In this document: one piece after another, positions 19,854 through 27,013 of the stretch
Layout of the letters: the number at the start of each line of letters is the position of its first letter
Position numbering within the stretch: the first letter of the stretch is position 1
NCBI RefSeq assembly: GCF_028548395.1
Contig: NZ_JAQQLA010000002.1
Span: 1-47,396, forward strand
Reading direction: 5' to 3'
Source of the DNA: Vogesella indigofera
GTDB lineage: Bacteria; Pseudomonadota; Gammaproteobacteria; Burkholderiales; Chromobacteriaceae
DNA: 47,396 nt
Program-made: the position numbers and the translations under genes
Notes under the pieces: model-generated
The model's database searches: none
What the model was told of the DNA's origin: nothing
What the model saw: only the letters and a program-made list of their open reading frames with translations

Positions 19854-19954
19854 GATCGGATTCCTTAGGCGTGAGAACGGATGGTTTTCGTGCGACAGGC
19901 GCGAGTGAAGTCGCTACGAGGCAAGGCGTCGTAGTGGCGTGAATGCAAAGCGGG

Positions 19955-20368
19955 CTAATTGTTGAAGCGCTGGAACAGCAGATGCGGACGGGGCGGTGTG
20001 CCACCGGGAGTGGCGGGTGAGTTCAGGCGTGTGACGCTGGCGGGTGATAGCAGCAGCAATGGCGGCAACAGGAACCAGGCAATCAGCAGGACAGACAGCA
20101 GGGAGGGCATCGCAACGCTGACCTCCCCCTTGGCGATGGGGGCGGAAAGCGTCTGGCAGGCTTGTTCACACAGGGCGGACTCGTCGTGAGTTCCGGCATG
20201 GTCAGTTGCCGTCAGTTGCTGAGTCTGCAAGGTGCCCGGTGTGGCAAAGTGATGGGAGGCCTGCTCGTACCGCTGACAAGCCAGCAGTACGCCAAACGCA
20301 AGCACCAGACACCATGCCACCAGTAACAGGCGACACAGTTGCCGGGTTCTTGTTTGGGTGAGGCGCAT
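19955..20368 (-). CDS. Unrecognised membrane protein of the copper operon
   Basis: A 137-aa product with helices at about 12-31 and 88-109 and a periplasmic loop containing a Cys67-x3-Cys71 pair and several His. The tail is Pro-rich (PATPGGTPPRPH). I do not recognise a family. Direction and spacing put it in the metal operon between the cytochrome c and Met-rich genes. In the 90 bp upstream, CCGCTT-acc-AAGCGG (20409-20423) is an inverted repeat that could be an operator or a weak terminator. Confidence 0.7.
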   Translation of the reverse strand: MRLTQTRTRQLCRLLLVAWCLVLAFGVLLACQRYEQASHHFATPGTLQTQQLTATDHAGTHDESALCEQACQTLSAPIAKGEVSVAMPSLLSVLLIAWFLLPPLLLLSPASVTRLNSPATPGGTPPRPHLLFQRFNN

Positions 20369-20458
20369 GATGACAAGCTCTCGTAAACGTTAATCGCACT
20401 ATAGACCGCCGCTTACCAAGCGGGCTTGATGACGGTCAATCACTTCTGGCGGCCATGG

Positions 20459-20953
20459 TCAGTTTTTCCGCACCCGCTGGTTTAACTCGTCGTGCTGGGC
20501 ACGTATTTCAGTTGGCCATTGGCTTTTTATCCAAGACAGCGCGGCGACAATGTCGGCATCGCTCAGTGTGCCTTCGTAAACCGGCATCGCGGACTGGTAA
20601 TCCGGCATGTTGGCCACCTTGGCAATGCCGTATTTGGTCAGCGCAAACAGCATGTCGTCCGGATGGTGCCAGGTGTGCCCGGTCTCGTTGTGTGGCGGCG
20701 CCGGCAGCATGCCTTGGCCATTGCGTTCCCGCCAGTTGGGCTGTCCTTCCAGCTGGCCACCATGGCAGCTGGCACAGTTCGCCAGATAGACCTGCCGGCC
20801 GCGCGAGACCAACGCCGTATCATCCGGGCGTAGCATGATAGGCCCCGACTCCTGCCGGTTACGGTCGTAAAAATATCCCCCCAGCCCTGCAGCCAGCAGG
20901 CCGGCTACGGCAGTGGCAACAATGATGTTTCGTCTGCGATTGAGTGACGGCAT
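20459..20953 (-). CDS. Membrane-anchored c-type cytochrome
   Basis: A 164-aa product. The N-terminal hydrophobic segment (residues ~9-28) anchors or exports it. The haem site is C60-A-S-C63-H64 (ANCASCHGG), and Met123 in SAMPVYEG is the likely sixth ligand. The overall pattern is a cytochrome c class I/CccA domain (GRQVYLANCASCHG, MPVYEGTLSDADIVAALSWIK). Such cytochromes often sit beside copper-oxidase genes and may pass electrons during Cu(I) oxidation. Here it is now the first intact gene of the operon. Confidence 0.92.
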   Translation of the reverse strand: MPSLNRRRNIIVATAVAGLLAAGLGGYFYDRNRQESGPIMLRPDDTALVSRGRQVYLANCASCHGGQLEGQPNWRERNGQGMLPAPPHNETGHTWHHPDDMLFALTKYGIAKVANMPDYQSAMPVYEGTLSDADIVAALSWIKSQWPTEIRAQHDELNQRVRKN

Positions 20954-21013
20954 GTTTTCACGATCTGCATGAAGTGGAAGAAATCATGGCCAGCGGTAAG
21001 CTGGCCATGATCG

Positions 21014-21142
21014 TTAGCTGGCCGGTTGAATGTCGGTGACCAGCATTTTGCCGTCCTCATGGCTGACCATGAAACGGATTTTGTCACCGACCTTGACCTT
21101 GTCCAGCAGCGCCTTGTCCTTGGCGATAAACACCATGGTCAT
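21014..21142 (-). pseudogene. Truncated CusF-like copper-binding protein (3' part)
   Basis: The minus strand reads MTMVFIAKDKALLDKVKVGD, then KIRFMVSHEDGKMLVTDIQP and a stop. This is the C-terminal half of a CusF/CopK-like domain: the family's usual (P)GMTM copper-ligand motif, then LLxxVKVGDKVRF. The N-terminal half (signal peptide and first strands) is missing: five bases upstream of the ATG the sequence enters the terminal inverted repeat of the 1.13-kb element, and no matching 5' half is found beyond its far end. The remaining 42 codons could still be translated, but the gene is best seen as broken. Confidence 0.75.
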
Positions 21143-21492
21143 GCCTTGGTCTGTCCCTCTCTTGGGGGCAATGAGACAAGGCTGCTTTCTCACAAGCAGC
21201 TGTCAATGCCATGAGACATGACTTACGGCTGCTTTGGCCGACGATCTGCTAGTGATCTCCTTTGGCCAGCTGCTGGTCGGCCAAAACGGCCAGCCAGCCC
21301 CCTGCATGGAGTGGCCGATTGTTGCTACCAAGCAGGCCTTTGATGACAAACAACGATGTCGCCACGGAACTGGGGCAACACCAGTCAGATATCGGTGCAT
21401 ATCGGACGTGAGTGAGGTGGCTCGACCGCCAGTTGACACTCCCCCGCTGAACTGCGAACCTTCGCGCTTCAATTTATTTGCCACTGCCCGCC

Positions 21493-21969
21493 ATGAAAAT
21501 CACCCAAAACACCGCCGTCACCCTGCAAATGAAAGTCACAGACAGCCAAGGTCTGGTTTACGACGATGGCAAAACCCCGGTCTCCTACCTGCACGGCGAT
21601 TACGACAACCTCTTCCCCAAACTGGAAGCCGCACTGGAAGGCCAGGAATCCGGCTTTCAAACCACGCTGGAACTCGCGACCGAAGACACCTTCGGCGAGC
21701 GCGACGAAGCCCTGGTCACCACCATGCCCAAGGCTGATTTTCCGCCTGGCATCAAGGTAGGCGGCCAGATCCAGCGCATCGGCCCGGATGGCGAGCCGCG
21801 CTATTACTTTGTTACCAAGATCAAAGGCCCAACCGTATTGCTGGACGGCAACCACCCGCTGTGCGGCAAAACCCTGCGCTTCGCCCTCAAGGTCGTGGAC
21901 GTCCGCGAGGCAAGCGCCGAGGAAGTTGCCCACCAGCATGTACATGGCGAGCACGGGCATCAGCACTGA
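21493..21969 (+). CDS. slyD: SlyD-type FKBP peptidyl-prolyl isomerase
   Basis: Prolyl isomerase/chaperone with metal-binding tail. The ATG at 21493 begins MKITQNTAVTLQMKVTDSQG (158 aa). The FKBP half has SYLHGDYDNLFPKLEAALEG, the IF-insert half runs through the middle, and NHPLCGKTLRFALKVVDVREA closes the fold, followed by the His-rich tail EEVAHQHVHGEHGHQH typical of SlyD (Ni/Zn binding). It is complete and has a strong terminator. It lies between the two inverted repeats next to a copper operon, so it may travel as passenger DNA, though slyD is also a normal chromosomal gene. Confidence 0.93.
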   Translation: MKITQNTAVTLQMKVTDSQGLVYDDGKTPVSYLHGDYDNLFPKLEAALEGQESGFQTTLELATEDTFGERDEALVTTMPKADFPPGIKVGGQIQRIGPDGEPRYYFVTKIKGPTVLLDGNHPLCGKTLRFALKVVDVREASAEEVAHQHVHGEHGHQH

Positions 21970-21986
21970 CACCTCGCCGCACATAA

Positions 21987-22018
21987 ACAAAGCCCTCCCA
22001 TCCGGGAGGGCTTTGTTT
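21987..22018 (+). terminator. Terminator of slyD
   Basis: ACAAAGCCCTCCC pairs perfectly with GGGAGGGCTTTGT over a four-base loop, then TTTTG, 18 bp after the stop. Confidence 0.95.
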
Positions 22019-22373
22019 TGCCTGGACCCCACCTGCCATTTGGAGCTGGTGATCTGCTTCTGGTCCGCTCGCCACCTGCAAGCCCAACTTCGTGTTCTCG
22101 ACGTGCTCCCTCTCAGATGGCCACACTTAGCCCCTTGGAGTGATGGTGGCCATACTTGATTGCAGCGAATTCATCTGAAGCTCGGCCGAAGCCGCCGTAA
22201 GTCATATTTCATGGCATCGGCAGCAGCTTGTGAGAAAGCAGCCTTATCTCATTGCCCTCCAGGACCGGGACAGACCCGTTTGCCTTCCTCACTGGATTGA
22301 TCGGCAGGAAGATGGATGGCCATTAGTCAGCCCGTGGCCCTGCAGACCAGCCCATAGGCGACACTCCCCTTAA

Positions 22374-22631
22374 TCAAGGGTTGAGCAGCTCTGTAGTGAC
22401 CAGGAAGTCGTGCCCCTCTCTTCGAGCGATGAACGGTTCAAGCCGAGGGACAAAGCGATTCCAGTTGTCAGCCAGCTCCCGGATTGAATGGGCAATGCCC
22501 AGCTGTTCAATCTGGAGAAAATCATCTACGGCTTCAGCATCAATGTGGAAGTGAACAGGGACGCCATCGAATCGGGCGTGAACCATGATCCTGTCCCCAC
22601 CAACGTCGTGCAGTTCTTCAAGCTCAAGCAT
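22374..22631 (-). CDS. Small conserved-looking protein, possibly DUF1488-like
   Basis: An 85-aa product starting MLELEELHDVGGDRIMVHAR at 22631, with GGAGG five bases upstream. The layout (a short strand-rich start RIMVHARFDGVPVHFHID, then a helical part ending IARREGHDFLVTT) resembles DUF1488-type proteins, but the match is only by eye. No operon partner. The surrounding 22.0-23.1 kb is less GC-rich than the flanks. The gene might belong to the accessory segment next to the slyD element. Confidence 0.5.
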   Translation of the reverse strand: MLELEELHDVGGDRIMVHARFDGVPVHFHIDAEAVDDFLQIEQLGIAHSIRELADNWNRFVPRLEPFIARREGHDFLVTTELLNP

Positions 22632-23071
22632 GGCCGCCTCCGTTTCAGAATGTTCCCACAATGCCAAGGTAGCCCATACCGGAGGCCAGACCAAGGGCTA
22701 TCAGCAAGCTACCCGGCCACAAAACAGCAGCAGGGTACGGCCTGCGCCATGGTGAGTCAGGAGCATGATGAACACCACGCAGGACCAGGAGAAAATCAGC
22801 TTCCAGAAGGCCTGTTTTCTGCTCCGCTCGACAAGCTCATGGGGAAGCGTTCGTACTCATCACTAGTCAGACACCGATTCATATCCTGCGATTTCTGAAT
22901 TCTTCGTAGCTTTCAGGAATAGGGATAAGTCATACGTGCTGCAGAAAAGGTCGTGGAACCCGAACCCTCCGTACTACTTCTGACATACAGGTCCCTGATG
23001 TAGTTGGTTGCTCAGCACATCAGCTCGCTTTACAGAATTCTGTCTACTTCAAGAGCCGTTCGCAGCCACAC
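22632..23071. other. Non-coding stretch before amtB
   Basis: About 440 bp of moderate GC with no ORF that has a plausible start or recognisable product. It sits between the small unknown gene and the amtB terminator and may be decayed accessory DNA. Confidence 0.4.
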
Positions 23072-23100
23072 AAAAAAGGAAGGGGCTTCTGAGCCCCTTC
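23072..23100 (-). terminator. Terminator downstream of amtB
   Basis: GAAGGGGCT pairs with AGCCCCTTC over TCTG; read on the minus strand it is followed by CCTTTTTT. It lies about 85 bp beyond the amtB stop, so the tandem repeat at 23111-23170 would be transcribed in the amtB 3' UTR. Confidence 0.88.
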
Positions 23101-23110
23101 TTCGCAGCTG

Positions 23111-23170
23111 CCCGACAGACTTAATTGTCTCCCGACAGACTTAATTGTCTCCCGACAGACTTAATTGTTT
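23111..23170. repeat. Three tandem 20-bp repeats in the amtB 3' region
   Basis: CCCGACAGACTTAATTGTCT occurs three times head-to-tail (the third with one change). Each unit has inverted arms GACA...TGTC around TTAAT, so it could bind a dimeric protein or fold in RNA. It lies 14 bp past the amtB stop. Confidence 0.9.
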
Positions 23171-23184
23171 CCTATCAGGATCGT

Positions 23185-24384
23185 CTACCAGTTGCTCTCC
23201 CGTTCCGGGGTGGCGGTGATGTTGTGGATCGACAGGTCGGCGCCGTTGAATTCTTCCTCGTCGCTGAGGCGGATGCCGACCACTTTCTTCAGCACGCCGT
23301 ACACCAGGTAGCCGCCACCAAAGCCGATGCCGATGCCGGCCGCTGTGCCGATCAGCTGCGAGGCCAGGCTGACGCCGCCGGCGCCGCCCAGCCAGTGCTG
23401 GCCGAACAGGCCGGCGGCGATGCCGCCCCAGGCGCCGCACAGGCCGTGTAGCGGCCACACGCCGAGCACGTCGTCGATCTTCCAGCGGTTTTGCGTGAGG
23501 GTGAACAGGTACACGAACATGGCGCCGGCGACGCCGCCGGTGACCAGCGCGCCCAGCGGGTGCATCACGTCGGAGCCGGCGCACACCGCCACCAGTCCGG
23601 CCAGCGGGCCGTTATGGATAAAGCCGGGGTCGTCGCGGCCGGCCCACATCGCGGTCAGCGTGCCGCCGACCATCGCCATCAGCGAGTTGACCGCCACCAG
23701 CCCGGAGATGCCGCCGACCTTCTGCGCGCTCATCACGTTGAAGCCGAACCAGCCGACGATCAGGATCCAGGCGCCCAGTGCCAGGAAGGGGATCGACGAC
23801 GGCGGGTGGGCGCTGACGCGGCCTTCCTTGGTGTAGCGGCCGCGGCGGGCGCCGAGCAGCAGCACTGCCGCCAGCGCGATCCAGCCGCCGACGGCGTGAA
23901 CCACCACCGAGCCGGCAAAGTCGTGGAACGGCGCGCCGAAGTTGGCCGTCAGCCAGTCCTGGATGCCGAAGTGGCCGTTCCACACGATGCCTTCAAAGAA
24001 CGGATACACCAGTCCGACCAGCAGGAAGGTGGCCGCCGATTGCGGGTGCAGGCGTGCGCGCTCGGCGATGCCGCCGGAGACGATGGCGGGAATGGCGGCG
24101 GCAAAGGTCAGCAGGAAGAAGAACTTCACCAGTTCATAGCCGTTGGCCTGGCTGATGTGGCTGACGTCACTGAAGAAGTGCACGCCGTAGGCGACGCCGT
24201 AGCCGACAAAGAAGTAGGCCAGCGCCGAGATGGCAAAGTCGGTGAGGATCTTGACCAGGGCGTTGACCTGGTTTTTCTTGCGCACGGTGCCCAGCTCCAG
24301 AAAGGCGAAGCCGGCGTGCATCGCCAGCACCAGAATGGCCCCGATCAGTAAGAACAATACGTCGTTTGCACTTGTTTCCGTCAT
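23185..24384 (-). CDS. amtB: Ammonium transporter
   Basis: Amt/Rh-family channel that takes up ammonium across the inner membrane. The ATG at 24384 gives MTETSANDVLFLLIGAILVL (399 aa, the normal length); the longer TTG-started frame is unlikely. Motifs include the conserved Asp in HDFAGSVVVHAVGG and the pore His pair (VVHAVGG and WPLHGLCGAWGG), plus GGIAERARLHPQS. About eleven helices are expected. No glnK gene lies on either side, which is the usual partner of amtB; PII control would have to come from elsewhere. The stop is followed by a 3x20-bp repeat and a terminator. Confidence 0.95.
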   Translation of the reverse strand: MTETSANDVLFLLIGAILVLAMHAGFAFLELGTVRKKNQVNALVKILTDFAISALAYFFVGYGVAYGVHFFSDVSHISQANGYELVKFFFLLTFAAAIPAIVSGGIAERARLHPQSAATFLLVGLVYPFFEGIVWNGHFGIQDWLTANFGAPFHDFAGSVVVHAVGGWIALAAVLLLGARRGRYTKEGRVSAHPPSSIPFLALGAWILIVGWFGFNVMSAQKVGGISGLVAVNSLMAMVGGTLTAMWAGRDDPGFIHNGPLAGLVAVCAGSDVMHPLGALVTGGVAGAMFVYLFTLTQNRWKIDDVLGVWPLHGLCGAWGGIAAGLFGQHWLGGAGGVSLASQLIGTAAGIGIGFGGGYLVYGVLKKVVGIRLSDEEEFNGADLSIHNITATPERESNW

Positions 24385-24594
24385 GCCTGCGCTCCAATGG
24401 TGCGTATCCGTGGTGCAGCACGGCGGGCTGCGGATACGAATGCCTGTGATTGGGGCGCTTTCTTGCAAAAATGGTGCCAGCGGGCGCCAGCCTTGTGCAT
24501 CAAGGCGTCATGACGATGCCTTGTGCTGGCCGTTGGTGCGGATGGCGGCGATTGCCTTGATTTGGTGCGGATGGATGTGCGGTATTGGTGCGTG

Positions 24595-24616
24595 CTGCGG
24601 CCAACGTTGGCCGCAG
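24595..24616. repeat. Perfect palindrome made of two inverted GTTGGCCGCA words
   Basis: The core TGCGGCCAACGTTGGCCGCA (24596-24615), plus one more matching base on each side, is a perfect palindrome in the amtB-murI gap. It is two copies of the dispersed word head to head and lies two bases from the MITE-like element B. Confidence 0.95.
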
Positions 24617-24618
24617 CC

Positions 24619-24776
24619 TCAGAACCTGTTCACGATCTGCTGCGACTTCATCGCGATGGGCGATGCGGTGTTGGCTGCGGCTGCGGCATGCTTGTCTCTA
24701 TCCGGATAAACGCCGCCTCCGCAGTCGTTTTCGCCCGGTCTTGGTGAGAGCGCACGCGATCGTGAACACGCTCTCA
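24619..24776 (+). mobile_element. MITE-like element, copy B, inserted at the murI stop codon
   Basis: A ~152-bp element (24622-24773) with ends GAACCTGTTCACGATC and, inward from the right, GAGCGTGTTCACGATC, flanked by TCA at 24619-24621 and 24774-24776. Full-length relative of copy A at 12127-12282, in opposite orientation. The right TCA is the complement of the murI TGA stop. No coding capacity. Confidence 0.78.
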
Positions 24777-25559
24777 GGCCGGTTGCAGGGCCTCGACGCG
24801 GTCGTCGCGCTGCAGGATCTGCCGCAGGAATCGCTGCATGCTGTGATCGTCACCGGTGGTGACGAAGCGGTACTGCGGTGGCGTCTGTGGGCCGCTGCGG
24901 CAGTGGTGTTGCTGCAGCAGGCGCAGCGTCTGGCGCACCACGGCGTCGGTGGGGTCGATGATGTCGATGTGCGGCGGCAGCTGCTCACGGATCAGCGGCG
25001 CCAGGAACGGGTAGTGGGTGCAGCCGAGCACCACGTGGTCGACGTTGTGCGCCAGCAGCGGCGCCAGCGCCGCGGCGACGGTGCGCCGGGCGTTGTCGCT
25101 GTCCAGCTCGCCGCTTTCCACCAGCTCGACAAAGCCGGTGCCGGCCTGGCTGTAGATCTCGGCGTGATCGTGCAGCTGTGCCGCCAGCTGGCGGAATTTC
25201 TCGCCGCGCAGCGTAGCCTGCGTCGCCAGCACGCCGATCTTGCCGCTCTGCGTCGACAGCGCCGCCGGTTTGATCGCCGGCTCCATGCCGACAATCGGCA
25301 GCGCCGGGTGGCGCTGGCGCAGATGGCGCGCCGCGGCGCTGGTGGCGGTGTTGCAGGCGATCAGCAGCAGGGTGGCGCCCTGTGCCAGCAGGTAGTCGGC
25401 GATCAGCTCGGCACGGGCGATCAGCTCGTCGTCGCTGCGCCCGCCGTAAGGGCAATAGCCCTGATCGGCAAGGTAGATCACCGGTTCGTCGGGAAGCTGG
25501 GCGGTGAGCTCGCGCCACACCGAAAGGCCGCCTAGGCCGGAATCAAACATGCCGATCAT
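24774..25559 (-). CDS. murI: Glutamate racemase
   Basis: Makes D-glutamate for peptidoglycan. At 261 aa, the N-terminal MIGMFDSGLGGLSVWREL and the two catalytic cysteines are present: Cys69 in IACNTATSAAA and Cys180 in VLGCTHYPFL. ADQGYCPYGGRS is also conserved. The ATG lies seven bases past the mrp side and the stop is part of the MITE target duplication, yet the C-terminus is of normal length. Likely co-transcribed after mrp (six-base spacing). Confidence 0.97.
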   Translation of the reverse strand: MIGMFDSGLGGLSVWRELTAQLPDEPVIYLADQGYCPYGGRSDDELIARAELIADYLLAQGATLLLIACNTATSAAARHLRQRHPALPIVGMEPAIKPAALSTQSGKIGVLATQATLRGEKFRQLAAQLHDHAEIYSQAGTGFVELVESGELDSDNARRTVAAALAPLLAHNVDHVVLGCTHYPFLAPLIREQLPPHIDIIDPTDAVVRQTLRLLQQHHCRSGPQTPPQYRFVTTGDDHSMQRFLRQILQRDDRVEALQPA

Positions 25560-25565
25560 GAGGGA

Positions 25566-26711
25566 TTAACTGTTCTGGATGACGATTTTCGGGAATTTAC
25601 CAGAGAAGTCGCGTGCCTTGTCGCCGACCTTGACCGCCACCTTGCGCGCGATCTGCTGGTAGCGTGCCGCCAGCGCGCTGTCCGGCGCTGCCGCCACCGT
25701 CGGGCAGCCGTCGTCGGTGGCCAAGCGGATGCCCAGATCCAGCGGCAGCGAGCCGAGCACGTCGACGCCGTACTGCGCGCTCATTTTGTCGGCGCCGCCG
25801 TGGCCGAAGATGTGTTCTTCGTGGCCGCAGTTGCTGCACACGTGCATGGCCATGTTCTCGACGATGCCGAGGATGGGCACGCCGACCTTCTCGAACATCT
25901 TCAGCCCCTTCTTGGCATCCAGCAGTGCGATGTCCTGCGGCGTGGTGACGATGATGGCGCCGGTGACCGGCACCTTCTGCGACAGCGTCAGCTGGATGTC
26001 GCCGGTGCCCGGCGGCATGTCGATCACCAGGTAGTCCAGCTCGTTCCACAGCGTGTCGTTGAGCAACTGCTGCAGCGCCTGACTCACCATCGGGCCGCGC
26101 CACACCATCGCCTGGTCCTCGTCGACCAGGTAGCCGATCGACATCGTCTGCACGCCGTGCGCCGGCAGCGGTACCAGCTTGCCGTCGATCACCTCCGGCT
26201 TCTGGCCCTGCAGGCCCATCATCAAGGGCTGCGACGGGCCGTAGATGTCGGCGTCCAGAATGCCGACCGAGGCGCCTTCCGCCGCCAGCGCCAGCGCCAG
26301 GTTGGCCGCAGTGGTGGACTTGCCGACGCCGCCCTTGCCGGACGACACCGCGATGATGTTCTTCACCCCCGGCAGCAGCGGCACGCCGCGCTGTACCGAG
26401 TGGCTGGTGATCTCGCTGACCACGTCGATGCTCAGCTTGCGCTCGCCGGCCAGCGGCGCCAGCCGCTCGCGGAACAGCTCGGCGATGGCGGCGAAGCGGC
26501 TTTTGGCCGGGTAGGGCAGGGCCACGCGCACATTGAGGTGGGCGGCATCGTTTTGCTGCACGCTGACACCTTTGCGGTAGGGCTTGTGGGTGTCTTCGTC
26601 GATCAGGTCGGCGATGGCATCGAGAATGTCGGTGTCGGTCAGGGCCATGTCAGTAGTCCGGGAAGCGGCGTCGCCATGGACGCCAAACAGTTTGCCGAGT
26701 CGGGAAAGCAT
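25566..26711 (-). CDS. apbC: Mrp/ApbC iron-sulfur cluster carrier ATPase
   Basis: P-loop scaffold that carries Fe-S clusters to apo-proteins. It has a DUF59-like N-terminal domain (ILDAIADLIDEDTHKPYRKG), deviant Walker A SSGKGGVGKSTTAANLALAL near residue 128, DADIYGPSQPLMMG, and the Cys pair in MHVCSNCGHEE near residue 283-286 that binds the cluster. Start: the first ATG (26711) gives 381 aa. An ATG at 26648 (MALTDTDILDA) is an equally good start by homology of the following domain, and neither has a strong ribosome site. The upstream 300 bp contain a palindrome of the dispersed word. Confidence 0.94.
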   Translation of the reverse strand: MLSRLGKLFGVHGDAASRTTDMALTDTDILDAIADLIDEDTHKPYRKGVSVQQNDAAHLNVRVALPYPAKSRFAAIAELFRERLAPLAGERKLSIDVVSEITSHSVQRGVPLLPGVKNIIAVSSGKGGVGKSTTAANLALALAAEGASVGILDADIYGPSQPLMMGLQGQKPEVIDGKLVPLPAHGVQTMSIGYLVDEDQAMVWRGPMVSQALQQLLNDTLWNELDYLVIDMPPGTGDIQLTLSQKVPVTGAIIVTTPQDIALLDAKKGLKMFEKVGVPILGIVENMAMHVCSNCGHEEHIFGHGGADKMSAQYGVDVLGSLPLDLGIRLATDDGCPTVAAAPDSALAARYQQIARKVAVKVGDKARDFSGKFPKIVIQNS

Positions 26712-26849
26712 GATGGTGATCTTGAGTGGGGTGAATATCCGACTATTTTAATCGGGTTTGCCGCGGGCGAACAGGCTTGCCCGCCGTTTTGGCCGCAGCC
26801 GCCATGATAAGCGCTGCGCCGGCGTCGTGCATGCGCTGTCGGTCGCGCT

Positions 26850-26869
26850 TGCGGCCAACGTTGGCCGCA
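26850..26869. repeat. Perfect 20-bp palindrome of two inverted GTTGGCCGCA words
   Basis: TGCGGCCAACGTTGGCCGCA in the divergent mrp/mdfA gap (26712-27013). No gene is seen in the gap; both promoters must lie here. Confidence 0.95.
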
Positions 26870-27013
26870 GTGTGGCGCTTACTTTTTTGTCATGGTGGCT
26901 GTATAGACATATTTGCTGGTGTAAGTGGCTGATTCGGCGTAGAATCGACGCCTTTTTTCTGAACCGGCGCAGGGTGGCAGACTGCGCCGTTGTGGTTTTC
27001 CCGAGGTTACGTT

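Larger units (their letters stand above)
21148..22276. mobile_element. 1.13-kb segment with ~93-bp terminal inverted repeats carrying slyD
   Basis: Left end 21148-21240 and right end 22183-22276 are inverted copies. Both start GGTCTGTCCC at the outer edge, share GGCTGCTTTCTCACAAGC and GACTTACGGC inside, and align with one single-base gap and roughly 15 mismatches. The left end cuts a cusF-like gene. No transposase fits in the space; the only gene is slyD. Either a composite of two decayed ends of one IS family or a non-autonomous transposon with a passenger gene. I cannot name the family, and no clear target duplication is visible. Confidence 0.65.

Noticed and set aside
20954..20972. Third MITE end (TTCACGATCTGC)
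   Set aside because: Only about 12 bases match an element end, with no partner end or duplication.
21203..21484. Minus-strand 93-aa frame inside the slyD element as a transposase
   Set aside because: No transposase motif, no ribosome site; the left inverted repeat runs into it.
23111..23170. CRISPR array
   Set aside because: Repeats are directly adjacent, with no spacers, and no cas genes are in the window.
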